Positions 8,606-18,248 are shown, counted from the stretch's first letter. The stretch: DNA of 39,873 nucleotides from Bacillota bacterium (GCA_023415475.1 JAEZKL010000152.1:1-39873); one strand, 5' to 3'. Translations and numbers: made by a program. Notes: generated from the sequence alone by a model not told the origin.

Positions 8606-8653
8606 AGTTCTTTCCTGCGAAAGGACACAAAAATGTAGAAGGAGGTATGAAAT

Positions 8654-9613
8654 ATGGGTGATGTTTCTTCAAAATCTATATCAAATCAGAAAAAAAACAA
8701 TTCAAAATTAAAGAATATCTTTAACCATATAAAAAAAGACAGACAACTTTTAATAATATTCTTACCCTGTGCTCTATTTTATGCAATATTTCGCTATGGG
8801 CCAATGTTTGGATTAGTTATGTCTTTTCAAGATTATGGAATTTTTCTTGGATACTTTAAAAGTCCCTGGGTGGGTTTCAAGCATTTTATTAATTTCTTTA
8901 ACGGTCCTGATTTTTTATTATTATTTAAAAACACATTTTTATTAGGATTGTATACTTTGCTTTGGACATTTCCATTTCCAATCATATTTTCTATTTTCTT
9001 AAATGAGATTCGAAATGCAAAATTCAAAAAATCCATACAAACATTAAGCTTTTTGCCTTCTTTTCTATCTGTAGTTATAGTAAGTAGTATGGTAATTGAC
9101 TTTCTTTCGCCAAGTCGAGGAATAATTAATACAATTATACAGGCGCTTGGTTTTGAACCAAAGTATTTTATAATTGATCCAAAGTGGTTTAGAACTATAT
9201 TTATCGCTTCTGAAATATGGAGTACTATGGGTTATAGTGCAATCATTTATCTAGCAGCAATCGCTGGGGTAGATCAAGCATTATATGAAGCAGCTAGAGT
9301 GGATGGATGTGGTAGAATAAAAGCTATTTGGCATATCACCCTTCCAAGTATACTACCAACAATAGCAACTATGTTTATCATAAAGTCAGGAAGTATGTTT
9401 AGTATTGGATATGAAAAGGTTTTATTACTTTATACTCCAACTACATATAAAGTGGCTGATGTTTTTTCAACCTATGTATATAGAAAAGGTTTGTTAGAAT
9501 CTAACTACAGTTATGCCGCAGCAGTAGGACTTTTTGAATCATTCGTTGCATTAACATTATTATTAATTTCAAACAAAATGAGCAAAAAATTAACTGATCA
9601 AAGCTTATGGTAA
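8654..9613 (+). CDS. ABC transporter permease, LplB type
   Basis: This 319-residue inner-membrane permease has a soluble lead of about 35 residues followed by about six membrane segments, beginning QLLIIFLPCALFYAIF. The cytoplasmic EAA loop that docks the ATPase is clear: EAARVDGCGRIKAIWHITLP near 214-233. The FRYGPMFGLVMSFQDY start is typical of LplB/YteP proteins. GAAGGAGG precedes the ATG. It pairs with the next gene to form the channel for the lipoprotein at 6898. The likely cargo is an oligosaccharide or modified sugar, not defined by sequence. Confidence 0.92.
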   Translation: MGDVSSKSISNQKKNNSKLKNIFNHIKKDRQLLIIFLPCALFYAIFRYGPMFGLVMSFQDYGIFLGYFKSPWVGFKHFINFFNGPDFLLLFKNTFLLGLYTLLWTFPFPIIFSIFLNEIRNAKFKKSIQTLSFLPSFLSVVIVSSMVIDFLSPSRGIINTIIQALGFEPKYFIIDPKWFRTIFIASEIWSTMGYSAIIYLAAIAGVDQALYEAARVDGCGRIKAIWHITLPSILPTIATMFIIKSGSMFSIGYEKVLLLYTPTTYKVADVFSTYVYRKGLLESNYSYAAAVGLFESFVALTLLLISNKMSKKLTDQSLW

Positions 9614-9628
9614 CAGGAGGGTATCTAC

Positions 9629-10486
9629 ATGAATAAGAAAATATCTTTGTTTGATATTATTAATGGTTTTGCAATGCTAATTGTGGGTGTTATAATACTT
9701 TATCCAATTATTTATGTTGTTTCGGTATCTTTTAGTGATACCATTTATATTGTACAAAATAAAATCACTTTTTACCCTAAAGGTTTTAATTTAGATGCTT
9801 ATAAAATGATTTTAGAGGATAATAGAATACCGAGATCTTATCTTAACACAATATTATACACAGCGGTAGGAACCATTGTAAACTTGTTAATGACAGCAAT
9901 GGGTGCATATCCGCTTGCTAAAAAGAATTTCTTCGGAAGAAAATTTTTTGTAACAGCTATTGCTATCACTATGTTCTTTAGTGGTGGTATGATTCCTACC
10001 TTCATTGTTGTACAAAAGCTTGGTTTAATCAACAGCATGTGGGCTTTAATTATCCCCAATGCCATATGGACAACGCAGCTATTAATTTTAAAAAGTTTCT
10101 ATGAATCAATTCCTCCAAGCTTGTATGAAGCTGCGATTGTGGATGGAGCATCAGAATATAGAATTTTATTTCAAATTATTATTCCGTTATCGAAGCCGGC
10201 ACTTGCATCCATTGCTTTATTCTACTTTATGGGGCATTGGAATAGTTACTTTTTGCCTTTGATTTACTTAAATGATTTAGACAAATTACCTCTTCAGGTT
10301 ATATTAAGAGATATGCTGATTGATAATACTGCAAGTAATCCTAATATAATGACAGCCGCAAAATTGACTCCAGAGGCCTTGAAAAATGCGACTATATTTA
10401 TTTCTATGATTCCGGTTTTGATGATATATCCTTTTGTTCAAAAGTATTTTGCAAAGGGAATTATGTTAGGTTCCGTGAAAGGTTAA
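9629..10486 (+). CDS. ABC transporter permease, LplC/YtcP type
   Basis: This 285-residue permease has about six membrane segments and opens with LIVGVIILYPIIYVVSVSFSD. The EAA loop reads EAAIVDGASEYRILFQIIIP in the second half. The start PIIYVVSVSFSD and the ending FAKGIMLGSVKG are hallmarks of the LplC/YtcP group. It starts 15 bases after the LplB-type gene with ACAGGAGGG as ribosome site, so the two are translated together. It forms the second half of the membrane channel. Confidence 0.92.
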   Translation: MNKKISLFDIINGFAMLIVGVIILYPIIYVVSVSFSDTIYIVQNKITFYPKGFNLDAYKMILEDNRIPRSYLNTILYTAVGTIVNLLMTAMGAYPLAKKNFFGRKFFVTAIAITMFFSGGMIPTFIVVQKLGLINSMWALIIPNAIWTTQLLILKSFYESIPPSLYEAAIVDGASEYRILFQIIIPLSKPALASIALFYFMGHWNSYFLPLIYLNDLDKLPLQVILRDMLIDNTASNPNIMTAAKLTPEALKNATIFISMIPVLMIYPFVQKYFAKGIMLGSVKG

Positions 10487-10515
10487 TATTCATATTTTCA
10501 TAGGAGGAAGCATTC

Positions 10516-11511
10516 ATGAATATTTTAGTTTCAATTCCGAAAGGGGTTATTAGAGATACCTTTATTCCGGAGGATGTAATGAAACGCATCAACTCCATGG
10601 GAAAGGTAGTGTGGAATGATACAGAATCAAATTGGTCTTCGGAAGAATTACAGGATAAATTAAGAGATATCGATGTTTGTATATGCGGTTGGGGTAGTTC
10701 AGTGTTTAATGACATAGCGTTAAGATATGCTAACCGTTTAAAAATTATTGCTCATACAGGTGGTTCCGCTTCAAATTTTATTACGAAAGAGTTATTTGAC
10801 AAAGGAATAAAGGTTGTTAGTGGAAATTGGTTCTTTGCTCAGTCACTTGCAGAAGGAACTTTAGCTTATATGTTAAGTTCATTGCGAGATATACCCTATT
10901 ATAATACTGAGTTACATGAAGGTAGATGGCGTAATAACGATTATTATAATGAAGGCATTATAGACCAAACCATAGGTTTAATTGGCTTTGGTATGACTGC
11001 TCAGATATTAGTTTCTATGCTTAAACCATTTAATGTTAAGATTAAAGTTTATTCTGAACATAAGACTGATGAAATCTATAAGGAATTTGGGGTAGTAAGA
11101 GCTTCACTGGAAGAAATTATAACCACATGTAAAATCATATCAATACATATGGCACAAAGAGAAGATACCTACCACATAATTAACCGAGAGCTTCTTAAGA
11201 AAATTCCGGATGGAAGTATTCTAATTAATACTTCACGTGGTAGTCTTATTGATGAAGAGGCACTAGCGGATGAGCTTTCAAGCGGTAGGTTTAAAGCTGC
11301 TCTTGATGTTTATGAAATAGAACCATTACCAAAAGAGAGTAAATTAAGAGAATTACGAAATGTGATTTTGATTCCACATATGGGGGGACCAACCATTGAC
11401 AGACGAAAGAGTTGCACCCAAGGTATTTTAGATGACATAGAGAGATTCTACAAAGGTGACAAGCTTGTATATGAATTAAATATGGAATATATATGCAGAA
11501 TGACCAGATAA
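10516..11511 (+). CDS. D-isomer-specific 2-hydroxyacid dehydrogenase
   Basis: This 331-residue NAD-dependent dehydrogenase should reduce a 2-oxoacid to a D-2-hydroxyacid, or the reverse. The catalytic set is visible: Arg241 in NTSRGS, a Glu in DVYEIEPLP near 270 and His in IPHMGG near 288. The cofactor fold begins TIGLIGFGMTAQ; the third Gly of GxGxxG is absent and a Thr-Ala pair takes its place. AGGAGG lies before the ATG, 29 bases after the permease. In this operon it probably processes a sugar acid or its breakdown product with the oxidoreductase at 5742. Glyoxylate/hydroxypyruvate-type chemistry is possible but not proven. Confidence 0.87.
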   Translation: MNILVSIPKGVIRDTFIPEDVMKRINSMGKVVWNDTESNWSSEELQDKLRDIDVCICGWGSSVFNDIALRYANRLKIIAHTGGSASNFITKELFDKGIKVVSGNWFFAQSLAEGTLAYMLSSLRDIPYYNTELHEGRWRNNDYYNEGIIDQTIGLIGFGMTAQILVSMLKPFNVKIKVYSEHKTDEIYKEFGVVRASLEEIITTCKIISIHMAQREDTYHIINRELLKKIPDGSILINTSRGSLIDEEALADELSSGRFKAALDVYEIEPLPKESKLRELRNVILIPHMGGPTIDRRKSCTQGILDDIERFYKGDKLVYELNMEYICRMTR

Positions 11512-11601
11512 TTAATGGAAATATAAATAAATTTGACTATTATAAACATATCGGTTAAAATGGTAATTGTGGAATAACACTAAAACTAGGTAGGTTGTAA
11601 T

Positions 11602-13902
11602 ATGAAAAATTATGTATTTAATAAAACTTTACTTAAGATATTCATGATCTTGTTGCTTGTTATATCTATTATGTTTGTTTCAAATTACTATATTTATAAA
11701 AGTTCTATGAATGTAATGTTTGAACAAGCAGAGACTAATAATAAACTTGTTGTAAATGGTATTATCCAATCCTTTGAGGAAAGCTTTAAGGAAATAAATG
11801 ATATTATATTTACTGTTGAATCATTACCCTATAATCTATATGATTTAAGTGGCCATGACAATATAAATATGAATAATGCCTATCTATTAATGAAAAATGT
11901 GAAACAAATTATTTCATCAGATTACATACATGACTTTATAATTTACTTTAAAAATTCGGATTTAGTATTAACATTAAGTGGAACAGAAAGTTTTAATAGT
12001 ATATTTACTAAAAAGTATAAGAATAAAAATTATGCTCCCGAATACTGGAAAAATTATGCTGCTACAAGTCATCCGATGAAAATAATACCATCTGATTATT
12101 ATAAAGATGAATGGTCTTCCAATGGAACCGATAAAAATCTATTAGCTATTGTAGCATCGAACCAGATCAGCCATTCTGTGGGTAATATTGTTGTTTTTGT
12201 GGATTTGACAAAGCTTTATGCTAAAGTTAATGAAAATACCATGATGCCCGGAACATCGCTAATCGTACTGGATAAGGACAAAAATGTAATCATTAATACG
12301 GATGGTGATAATGATCTAGAAAATATGGATAGTATTTTTTTCAATACCAGTAATAAATCTACCATTCAAAAAGGGGATTACAATTATCATTTGATAAAAT
12401 CAGATTATAATTCATTTACGTACATTAATAAAGTACCTTATGGTTATGAAAGTTACCTATCTACGATTAAGCTAAATAAGATAATTCTATTTGTAACTAC
12501 AGTCATTGGAGTTATTATATCGATCCTTCTTAGTATCTATATTTACAGTCCGGTAAAAAAGATTTTATGGTTGGTAGGTATGACAGATGGAAGCAAGAGT
12601 CAAAATAAATATAAATATATTTATAATAGTATAGAAAAAATGCAGCAGGAAAATAAGCTGATTCACAATAAGATGGACAATGTGAAAGAAGAGGTAATGA
12701 GAAGTATATTCTTTAAAATGATTGATGATATCACATTTTATAAGGATATGAAAGATCAAATTGATACCTATTTTAAAGCTATATTTTTTACCAAACAGTT
12801 TCTTATGATTGGGTTTGATCTTTTAAATACAAACATATTGAAAAATATGGTTGATGATAGCTTAGATATAATGCCTGATAAAATAAAGAAGGAAATTGAA
12901 AATTCACTAGTGAAGATAGGAAATGGAAATTGTTCTGTTGTTGTATTTTATATGGAAAATATGCAGCTTGTTGCACTAGTTGGTGTAGATGAGCAAATAA
13001 AAAGATCGAAATTATTAAGTGATATTGAAGGGGTAAAGGATCAACTCCAAAAGACTGTTTTATCGAACTATACAGTTTTAGTTGCAGTAAGTAAGTTCTA
13101 TACGGAACCTCAGAGCTGTAAAGAAGCTTTTGAAGAAATCAAGCTGTGTTTTGCATATAGAACGATAAAAAATACAAAAACATTAATTGATTTAGAAAAA
13201 AATGAATATAGTTATGATATTTATATGCCTCTAAATTTTGATGAAAAGTTGTCTAATTGTATTTTAAGTGCAAATGCAAGTGAAAGCATAAAGCTTATTA
13301 AACAGGTAATTGATACAAATGTATCGAATAATGTAAGTAAAATTAAGTTCAAATACATAATTGATAATATATTTAATAACTTGGTCAATATTTTAGTTTA
13401 TTTAAATGTAGATGGAGAAGAGCTATTGTCTACGGAAAGAGAGTTTAGAAGTAAAGCCCAAAATTGTAATAATCCCGAAAAAATCAGTGAGTATTTTGAA
13501 AATTTAGTCGAGATTACAACTAATAAAGTTCGTTCTGGAAACCAAAGTAAGCTTGATAAAGATTTATTGTTACAATATATTAATTTGCATTATGCTGAAA
13601 ATCTTTATTTAGACAAAATAGCAGAAGTATTTAATACAACACCTAAATATTTTTCTAATTATTTCAAAAAGGCATTTGGTATTAATTTTGTAGAATATAT
13701 GAACAAGATAAGATTATCTCATGCGAAGGAATTGCTTGAATGTTCAGAGCTTACTGTAAATGAAATAGGAGAACGAGTAGGATATCTCAATCCTAGTACC
13801 TTTACTAGTACTTTTAAGAAATATTGTGGTATAACACCTTCAGAGTTTAGAAAACAGGTAAGAGTTAGTAATATACCAAAGGATCTATCTAGATTAAAAT
13901 AA
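11602..13902 (+). CDS. Membrane-anchored AraC-family sensor-regulator of island block A1
   Basis: This 766-residue protein has a membrane segment at about 9-31, an extracellular sensor, a second segment at about 294-314, a cytoplasmic middle part and a C-terminal AraC-type DNA-binding domain. The last shows NLYLDKIAEVFNTTPKYFSNYFKKAFG, then EIGERVGYLNPSTFTSTFKKYCGITPSEFR. The architecture matches the regulator at 1197, but the sequence and extreme AT-richness differ (about 20% GC at 12601-12660). It follows the transporter operon by 90 bases and probably controls it through the direct repeats at 6722-6756, which is inference. The ribosome site TAGGTAGG is moderate. Confidence 0.87.
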   Translation: MKNYVFNKTLLKIFMILLLVISIMFVSNYYIYKSSMNVMFEQAETNNKLVVNGIIQSFEESFKEINDIIFTVESLPYNLYDLSGHDNINMNNAYLLMKNVKQIISSDYIHDFIIYFKNSDLVLTLSGTESFNSIFTKKYKNKNYAPEYWKNYAATSHPMKIIPSDYYKDEWSSNGTDKNLLAIVASNQISHSVGNIVVFVDLTKLYAKVNENTMMPGTSLIVLDKDKNVIINTDGDNDLENMDSIFFNTSNKSTIQKGDYNYHLIKSDYNSFTYINKVPYGYESYLSTIKLNKIILFVTTVIGVIISILLSIYIYSPVKKILWLVGMTDGSKSQNKYKYIYNSIEKMQQENKLIHNKMDNVKEEVMRSIFFKMIDDITFYKDMKDQIDTYFKAIFFTKQFLMIGFDLLNTNILKNMVDDSLDIMPDKIKKEIENSLVKIGNGNCSVVVFYMENMQLVALVGVDEQIKRSKLLSDIEGVKDQLQKTVLSNYTVLVAVSKFYTEPQSCKEAFEEIKLCFAYRTIKNTKTLIDLEKNEYSYDIYMPLNFDEKLSNCILSANASESIKLIKQVIDTNVSNNVSKIKFKYIIDNIFNNLVNILVYLNVDGEELLSTEREFRSKAQNCNNPEKISEYFENLVEITTNKVRSGNQSKLDKDLLLQYINLHYAENLYLDKIAEVFNTTPKYFSNYFKKAFGINFVEYMNKIRLSHAKELLECSELTVNEIGERVGYLNPSTFTSTFKKYCGITPSEFRKQVRVSNIPKDLSRLK

Positions 13903-13964
13903 ATTTAAAGATTAAAACTCCTGCAAGGATGGGTCAATTTTGATTAAGGGAGTGAGCATAGCAT

Positions 13965-14579
13965 ATGAGAGAACGTAATTCACAAAAGTCAAAAGAAGAT
14001 ATACTAACGGCAGCAGAGATCCTGTTTGCTGATAAAGGAATCTATGGTACAAGGGTAGATGAAATTGCGAAAGAAGCCAATATTAACAAACGAATGATTT
14101 ATGAGTACTTTGGCAGCAAGGAAGAATTATATAAAGCTGTTCTGATTAATGTATATGGTAGACTTGGCAATCTGGAGTTAGGTATTTTGTCGGATATGAT
14201 AAGTCCTGTCGATGCAATTAGAAAGCTTATTCAGATGTATTTCATATTCTTAAAAGATAATCCTTCCTATGTAAGTCTTTTGCAATGGGAGAATCTGAAT
14301 AAAGGAAAATACATTAAAGATACGGATTTTACCGGCATTAAAGACCCGACTCTAGAGCTTTTAAGGCAGATCATTAATAAGGGTATCGCAGAAGGAACCT
14401 TTCAAGTAGAGGTGGATACAGAACAGGTCATTGTATCCTTATTAACCTATTGCTTTTCCTATTTTTCCAATCGATATACCTTATCAACGCTTTTGTCTAA
14501 AAAGTTAGATGACGATGAAAATATTAATAAACGTATTGATCATGTAACCACCATGTTTTTATCTTATTTATGTAAATAG
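13965..14579 (+). CDS. TetR/AcrR-family regulator
   Basis: This 204-residue repressor-type protein has the N-terminal helix-turn-helix in the first 60 residues: ILTAAEILFADKGIYGTRV, then IAKEANINKRMIYEYFGSKEELYKAV. This is the standard TetR pattern. The C-terminal helical ligand domain contains a FIFLKDNPSYVSLLQWEN stretch seen in relatives. Its own stop is 47 bases before a 20-bp palindrome that precedes the four-enzyme operon, so it most likely represses that operon and is released by a substrate or intermediate. The purine-rich site GGGAG is rather far from the ATG. Confidence 0.88.
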   Translation: MRERNSQKSKEDILTAAEILFADKGIYGTRVDEIAKEANINKRMIYEYFGSKEELYKAVLINVYGRLGNLELGILSDMISPVDAIRKLIQMYFIFLKDNPSYVSLLQWENLNKGKYIKDTDFTGIKDPTLELLRQIINKGIAEGTFQVEVDTEQVIVSLLTYCFSYFSNRYTLSTLLSKKLDDDENINKRIDHVTTMFLSYLCK

Positions 14580-14626
14580 AAGGGATAGTTCATGTAATGG
14601 TAGGAAGGTAACCAATTTTTATCTAA

Positions 14627-14646
14627 AAGTAACTAACTAGTTACTT
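14627..14646. promoter_or_regulatory. Candidate TetR operator
   Basis: AAGTAACTA and TAGTTACTT are perfect inverted half-sites separated by AC. Size and symmetry are typical of TetR-family operators. It sits between the TetR gene and the operon at 14778, and -10-like hexamers (TATAAG, TATAGT) follow just downstream. Confidence 0.6.
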
Positions 14647-14777
14647 ACATATAAGAGCTATAGTATGTCAATTAATAATTTTAACTTAACAATAGATAGA
14701 TTTGTTACAAAAGCTAATATCGGCCCTTTGGCACCTTAATCAATTATTCAGAATAAAAGATGAAATGAGGAAAGTAT

Positions 14778-15791
14778 ATGTGGAATGAAGAATTATTAGA
14801 TTTAAAATTATCAGAGCCCTCCTATAAGCTAATCGAAGATATGACAAAAATTGATGGTGACATATTAATACTTGGAGCTGGTGGTAAGATGGGACCGTCC
14901 TTAGCTCTCCTTGCAAAGAATGCAATAAAAGCGGCAAAAATCAATAAAAAAGTAATTGCGGTATCACGTTTTACGGATCCCGTAGTAACAAAACTAATGA
15001 AGGATAATGAAATTGAGACAATCAGTGTGGATCTACTTAAGCCCGGAGCATTTGACTTATTGCCGGAGGTGGCAAATGTAATATACATGGCAGGACGAAA
15101 GTTTGGTACAGATGGACAGGAGGCTTTGACATGGGCGATGAATGCATGGCTTCCTACTCTGGTTGCGGAGAAATATAAGAATTCTAAAATAGTAGTGTTT
15201 TCATCCGGTAATATCTATCCGATGATGCCAGTATACACTGGAGCTACGGAGAATATTAAGCCAACACCAATGGGTGACTATGCTATGTCATGTCTTGCAC
15301 GTGAGCGTATGTTTGAATATGGTTCTATTGAATACGGAACAGAAATTTTTATTTATAGACTTAATTATGCAGTAGACTTGCGATACGGTGTACTTCATGA
15401 TCTTGCTACTAATATTATGGAGGGCAAGCCGATTAGTCTTACAACGACATGCTTTAACTGCATTTGGCAAGGTGATGCAAATGAAATGGCTTTACGAGCA
15501 CTATTACATACCGGAAGTCCTGCTGTAACAATGAATATAACTGGTCCAGAGACAGTATCTGTTAGACATGCAGCGATAGAGCTTGGTAAGCTACTTGGTA
15601 AAGAACCGATATTTGAAGGACAGGAAGCAGAAAATGCATTCCTAAACAATGCAGGTCAAGCGATGGAAACCTTCGGTTATCCTACCGTATCTCTAAATAC
15701 CTTAATACGCTGGCAGGCAGAATGGATACTGGACGGAGGCCGCTCTTTAGGAAAACCAACACATTTTGAAGAAAGAAAGGGGAACTTCTAA
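14778..15791 (+). CDS. NAD-dependent epimerase/dehydratase-like protein, atypical active site
   Basis: This 337-residue extended-SDR-like protein binds NAD(P) through ILILGAGGKMG near 29-39. The Ser of the usual triad is present in VVFSSGNIYP, but the YxxxK motif reads DYAMSCLARE, with Cys where the catalytic Lys should be. Either this clade uses another residue or it does different chemistry. The C-terminal part (CIWQGDANEMALRALLHTG) resembles epimerases. It is the first gene of the TetR-linked operon, with AGGAAAG before the ATG, and its stop overlaps the next start by one base (TAATG). It probably acts on the same compound as the aldolase that follows. Confidence 0.75.
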   Translation: MWNEELLDLKLSEPSYKLIEDMTKIDGDILILGAGGKMGPSLALLAKNAIKAAKINKKVIAVSRFTDPVVTKLMKDNEIETISVDLLKPGAFDLLPEVANVIYMAGRKFGTDGQEALTWAMNAWLPTLVAEKYKNSKIVVFSSGNIYPMMPVYTGATENIKPTPMGDYAMSCLARERMFEYGSIEYGTEIFIYRLNYAVDLRYGVLHDLATNIMEGKPISLTTTCFNCIWQGDANEMALRALLHTGSPAVTMNITGPETVSVRHAAIELGKLLGKEPIFEGQEAENAFLNNAGQAMETFGYPTVSLNTLIRWQAEWILDGGRSLGKPTHFEERKGNF

Positions 15792-16849
15792 TGAATCGAC
15801 ATGAAAAAGCATTGTTAAAATTTGCAGAAGGTACGTTTATACCAGCACATCCCTTAGCACTAACCGCATCCAGAAAGCTAGATGAAAAAAGACAGAGATT
15901 GTTAACCCGCTATTATCTTAATGCAGGTGTAGGGGGCTTAGCGGTAGCAGTACATACAACACAATTTGAGATTAGAGATCCTGAGGTAGGTTTATTTGAA
16001 ACGGTGCTACAATTAGCGGTTGAAGAAATTGAAGCATTTGAAAATAAGACGGGTAAGATAATAGTGAGAATCGCAGGCGTATGTGGTCCTATCGATCAAG
16101 CAGTAGAGGAAGCGAAAATCGCACTAAGACTAGGATATGATGCGGTACTATTAAGTCCTGGAGGCTTAAATCATCTGTCAGAAGAAGAACTGCTTAAGCG
16201 CAGTGAAGCAGTTGCAGGAATTATTCCGGTAGTAGGATTTTATCTTCAGAACAGCGTGGGAGGAAGAGCATTTACCTATGATTATTGGCAGAAATTCTGT
16301 GAAATTGACAATGTTATTGGAATTAAGAGTGCGCCCTTTAACCGTTATCAAACTCTCGATGTGGTAAGGGCGGCCACATTTTCAACCAGAGCCGATCAAA
16401 TTGCCTTGTACACAGGTAACGATGATAATATTGTTCTTGACCTATTAACAAATTACAAGTTTACCCAGGATGGAAAAACCTATGAAAAAGGCTTTGTAGG
16501 AGGCTTATTGGGCCATTGGTCGGTATGGACGAATACAGCAGTTAAGATCTTTGAGATGCTAAAGGGTAGATCAAAGGATGAGGATATCAAGGCTGACCTG
16601 TTAACACTTGCCATGGAAGTAACCGATTGTAATGCAGCCTTTTTTGATACAGCCAATGGATTTAAAGGCTGTATCGCTGGCCTACACCTGATATTACAAA
16701 AGCAAGGGTTACTGGAGGGCATCTGGTGTCTGAATGAGAATGAGACCATATCACTTGGGCAAATGGAAGAAATAGAACGAGTTTATAGAATGTATCCTCA
16801 TCTGAATGATGATGAATTTGTAAAAAATAATATGAAAAACTGGATTTAA
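15791..16849 (+). CDS. Dihydrodipicolinate synthase/N-acetylneuraminate lyase family aldolase
   Basis: This 352-residue TIM-barrel class I aldolase has its Schiff-base Lys at Lys179 in VIGIKSAPFNRY and the helper Tyr in VVGFYLQNSVGG near 138-149. It is about 55 residues longer than biosynthetic DapA, and its position in a catabolic operon argues against lysine synthesis. Members of this family split or dehydrate 2-keto sugar acids, so pyruvate or a related oxoacid is a likely product. It is translationally coupled to the epimerase-like gene (overlapping TAATG), with AAGGGG as ribosome site. The real substrate is unknown. Confidence 0.85.
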   Translation: MNRHEKALLKFAEGTFIPAHPLALTASRKLDEKRQRLLTRYYLNAGVGGLAVAVHTTQFEIRDPEVGLFETVLQLAVEEIEAFENKTGKIIVRIAGVCGPIDQAVEEAKIALRLGYDAVLLSPGGLNHLSEEELLKRSEAVAGIIPVVGFYLQNSVGGRAFTYDYWQKFCEIDNVIGIKSAPFNRYQTLDVVRAATFSTRADQIALYTGNDDNIVLDLLTNYKFTQDGKTYEKGFVGGLLGHWSVWTNTAVKIFEMLKGRSKDEDIKADLLTLAMEVTDCNAAFFDTANGFKGCIAGLHLILQKQGLLEGIWCLNENETISLGQMEEIERVYRMYPHLNDDEFVKNNMKNWI

Positions 16850-16886
16850 GTAGGTACACCGGAATGAACCAAAGGAGAATGATTCT

Positions 16887-18197
16887 ATGAATATCGGTGA
16901 TAGGAAAGAAAGGGTTCTTGCTGCTATTGATAAAAATCGTGATACGATAATTCAGATTGGAGAAACGATCTTAAATCAACCGGAGATGGGGTATAAAGAA
17001 GTAAAGACGGCTAGTCTGGTAAAGGAGATTTTTGAAACACTTAGTTTAGAGTATGAAGATTCTCTAGCGATTACAGGCATGAAAGCTAATTTAAAAGGAA
17101 GAAGCAGTAAGCTTAAGGTAGCAGTAATCGGTGAAATGGATGCAGTGATTTGTCCACTGCATCCTAAGGCTGACAGGCTGACAGGAGCCTCACATTCTTG
17201 CGGACACAATGCTCAGATTGCAACTATGCTTGGTGTTGCTTATGGATTGGTACAAAGTGGCATAATGGAAGAATTAGATGGAGACGTGGCTTTTATGGCG
17301 GTTCCGGCGGAAGAGTTTGTAGAGCTTGAATACAGAGAGCAGCTTAAGAATAAGGGTGATATCAAGTTATTTGGTGGCAAACAAGAGCTAATAAGGATAG
17401 GAGCCTTTGATGATATCGATATGGCAATGATGGTCCATTCCCATGGTGGTACAACCGATAGAAAGGTCTTTGTTCATGGAGGTGGATCAGGCTTCGTCGG
17501 TAAAACAGTAAGGTTTATGGGACGGGAAGCACATGCGGGAGGGGCACCTTATGAAGGGATTAATGCTCTGAATGCTGCAATGATTGCAATTATGGGTATC
17601 CATGTCCAGAGAGAGGTGTTTAAGGATGAGGATGGTATTCGGGTACACCCTATCATAACCAAGGGTGGTGATCTTGTGAATATTGTTCCTGCGGATACTC
17701 GTATGGAGACTTATGTCAGGGGTAAAAATGTAGGTGCCATACTTGAAGCGAATAAATTAGTGAATAGGGCAATTGAAGCCGGTTCTTATTGTGTAGGAGC
17801 AGAGGTACAAATCAATGAAATTCCAGGATATTTACCCTTGAAGCAAAATAACAAGCTTGGTGAACTTTTTGCAAATAATATAGGGCATTTCATTGGGGAT
17901 GAGAATGTGATCCGAAATGTAGATATGTTTGGCTCTACTGATATGGGAGATTTAAGTACAATCATGCCGGTGATACAACCTACCATGGGAGGTTTTCAAG
18001 GTCAGGCTCACAGTAAAGAATTTGAAATTGTAGATAAAGAAGCAGCATATATTCTACCAGCCAAAGCGATGGCCATGACGATAATCGATCTGCTATCTAA
18101 TGAAGCAAGAGAGGGAATTAATATCAAAGATGAATTCATACCTGTGTATTCGAAAGAGACATATTTAAAGATATGGGAAGAGTTTTTTAATAACTAA
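16887..18197 (+). CDS. M20-family metallo-amidohydrolase
   Basis: This 436-residue peptidase-M20-type hydrolase belongs to the amidohydrolase branch that cleaves N-acyl or N-carbamoyl compounds. Metal-site motifs are visible: GEMDAVICPLHP, SCGHNAQ, AVPAEEFVELEYREQL with the catalytic Glu pair, and MVHSHGG. The inserted dimerisation domain contains FMGREAHAGGAPYEG. AAGGAG precedes the ATG. It is the third gene of the operon, between the aldolase and the flavoprotein, and suggests that the substrate carries an amide-linked group. Aminobenzoyl-glutamate hydrolase-like enzymes are the closest pattern I recall. Confidence 0.87.
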   Translation: MNIGDRKERVLAAIDKNRDTIIQIGETILNQPEMGYKEVKTASLVKEIFETLSLEYEDSLAITGMKANLKGRSSKLKVAVIGEMDAVICPLHPKADRLTGASHSCGHNAQIATMLGVAYGLVQSGIMEELDGDVAFMAVPAEEFVELEYREQLKNKGDIKLFGGKQELIRIGAFDDIDMAMMVHSHGGTTDRKVFVHGGGSGFVGKTVRFMGREAHAGGAPYEGINALNAAMIAIMGIHVQREVFKDEDGIRVHPIITKGGDLVNIVPADTRMETYVRGKNVGAILEANKLVNRAIEAGSYCVGAEVQINEIPGYLPLKQNNKLGELFANNIGHFIGDENVIRNVDMFGSTDMGDLSTIMPVIQPTMGGFQGQAHSKEFEIVDKEAAYILPAKAMAMTIIDLLSNEAREGINIKDEFIPVYSKETYLKIWEEFFNN

Positions 18198-18248
18198 GAG
18201 TAACCGTACTATAGTAGTGGGTCAAAGATAAGAAAGGAAAACGGGGTT

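Noticed and set aside
15791..16849. Lysine-biosynthetic dihydrodipicolinate synthase (dapA)
   Set aside because: The Schiff-base Lys is present, but the protein is about 55 residues too long and is locked into a TetR-controlled catabolic operon.
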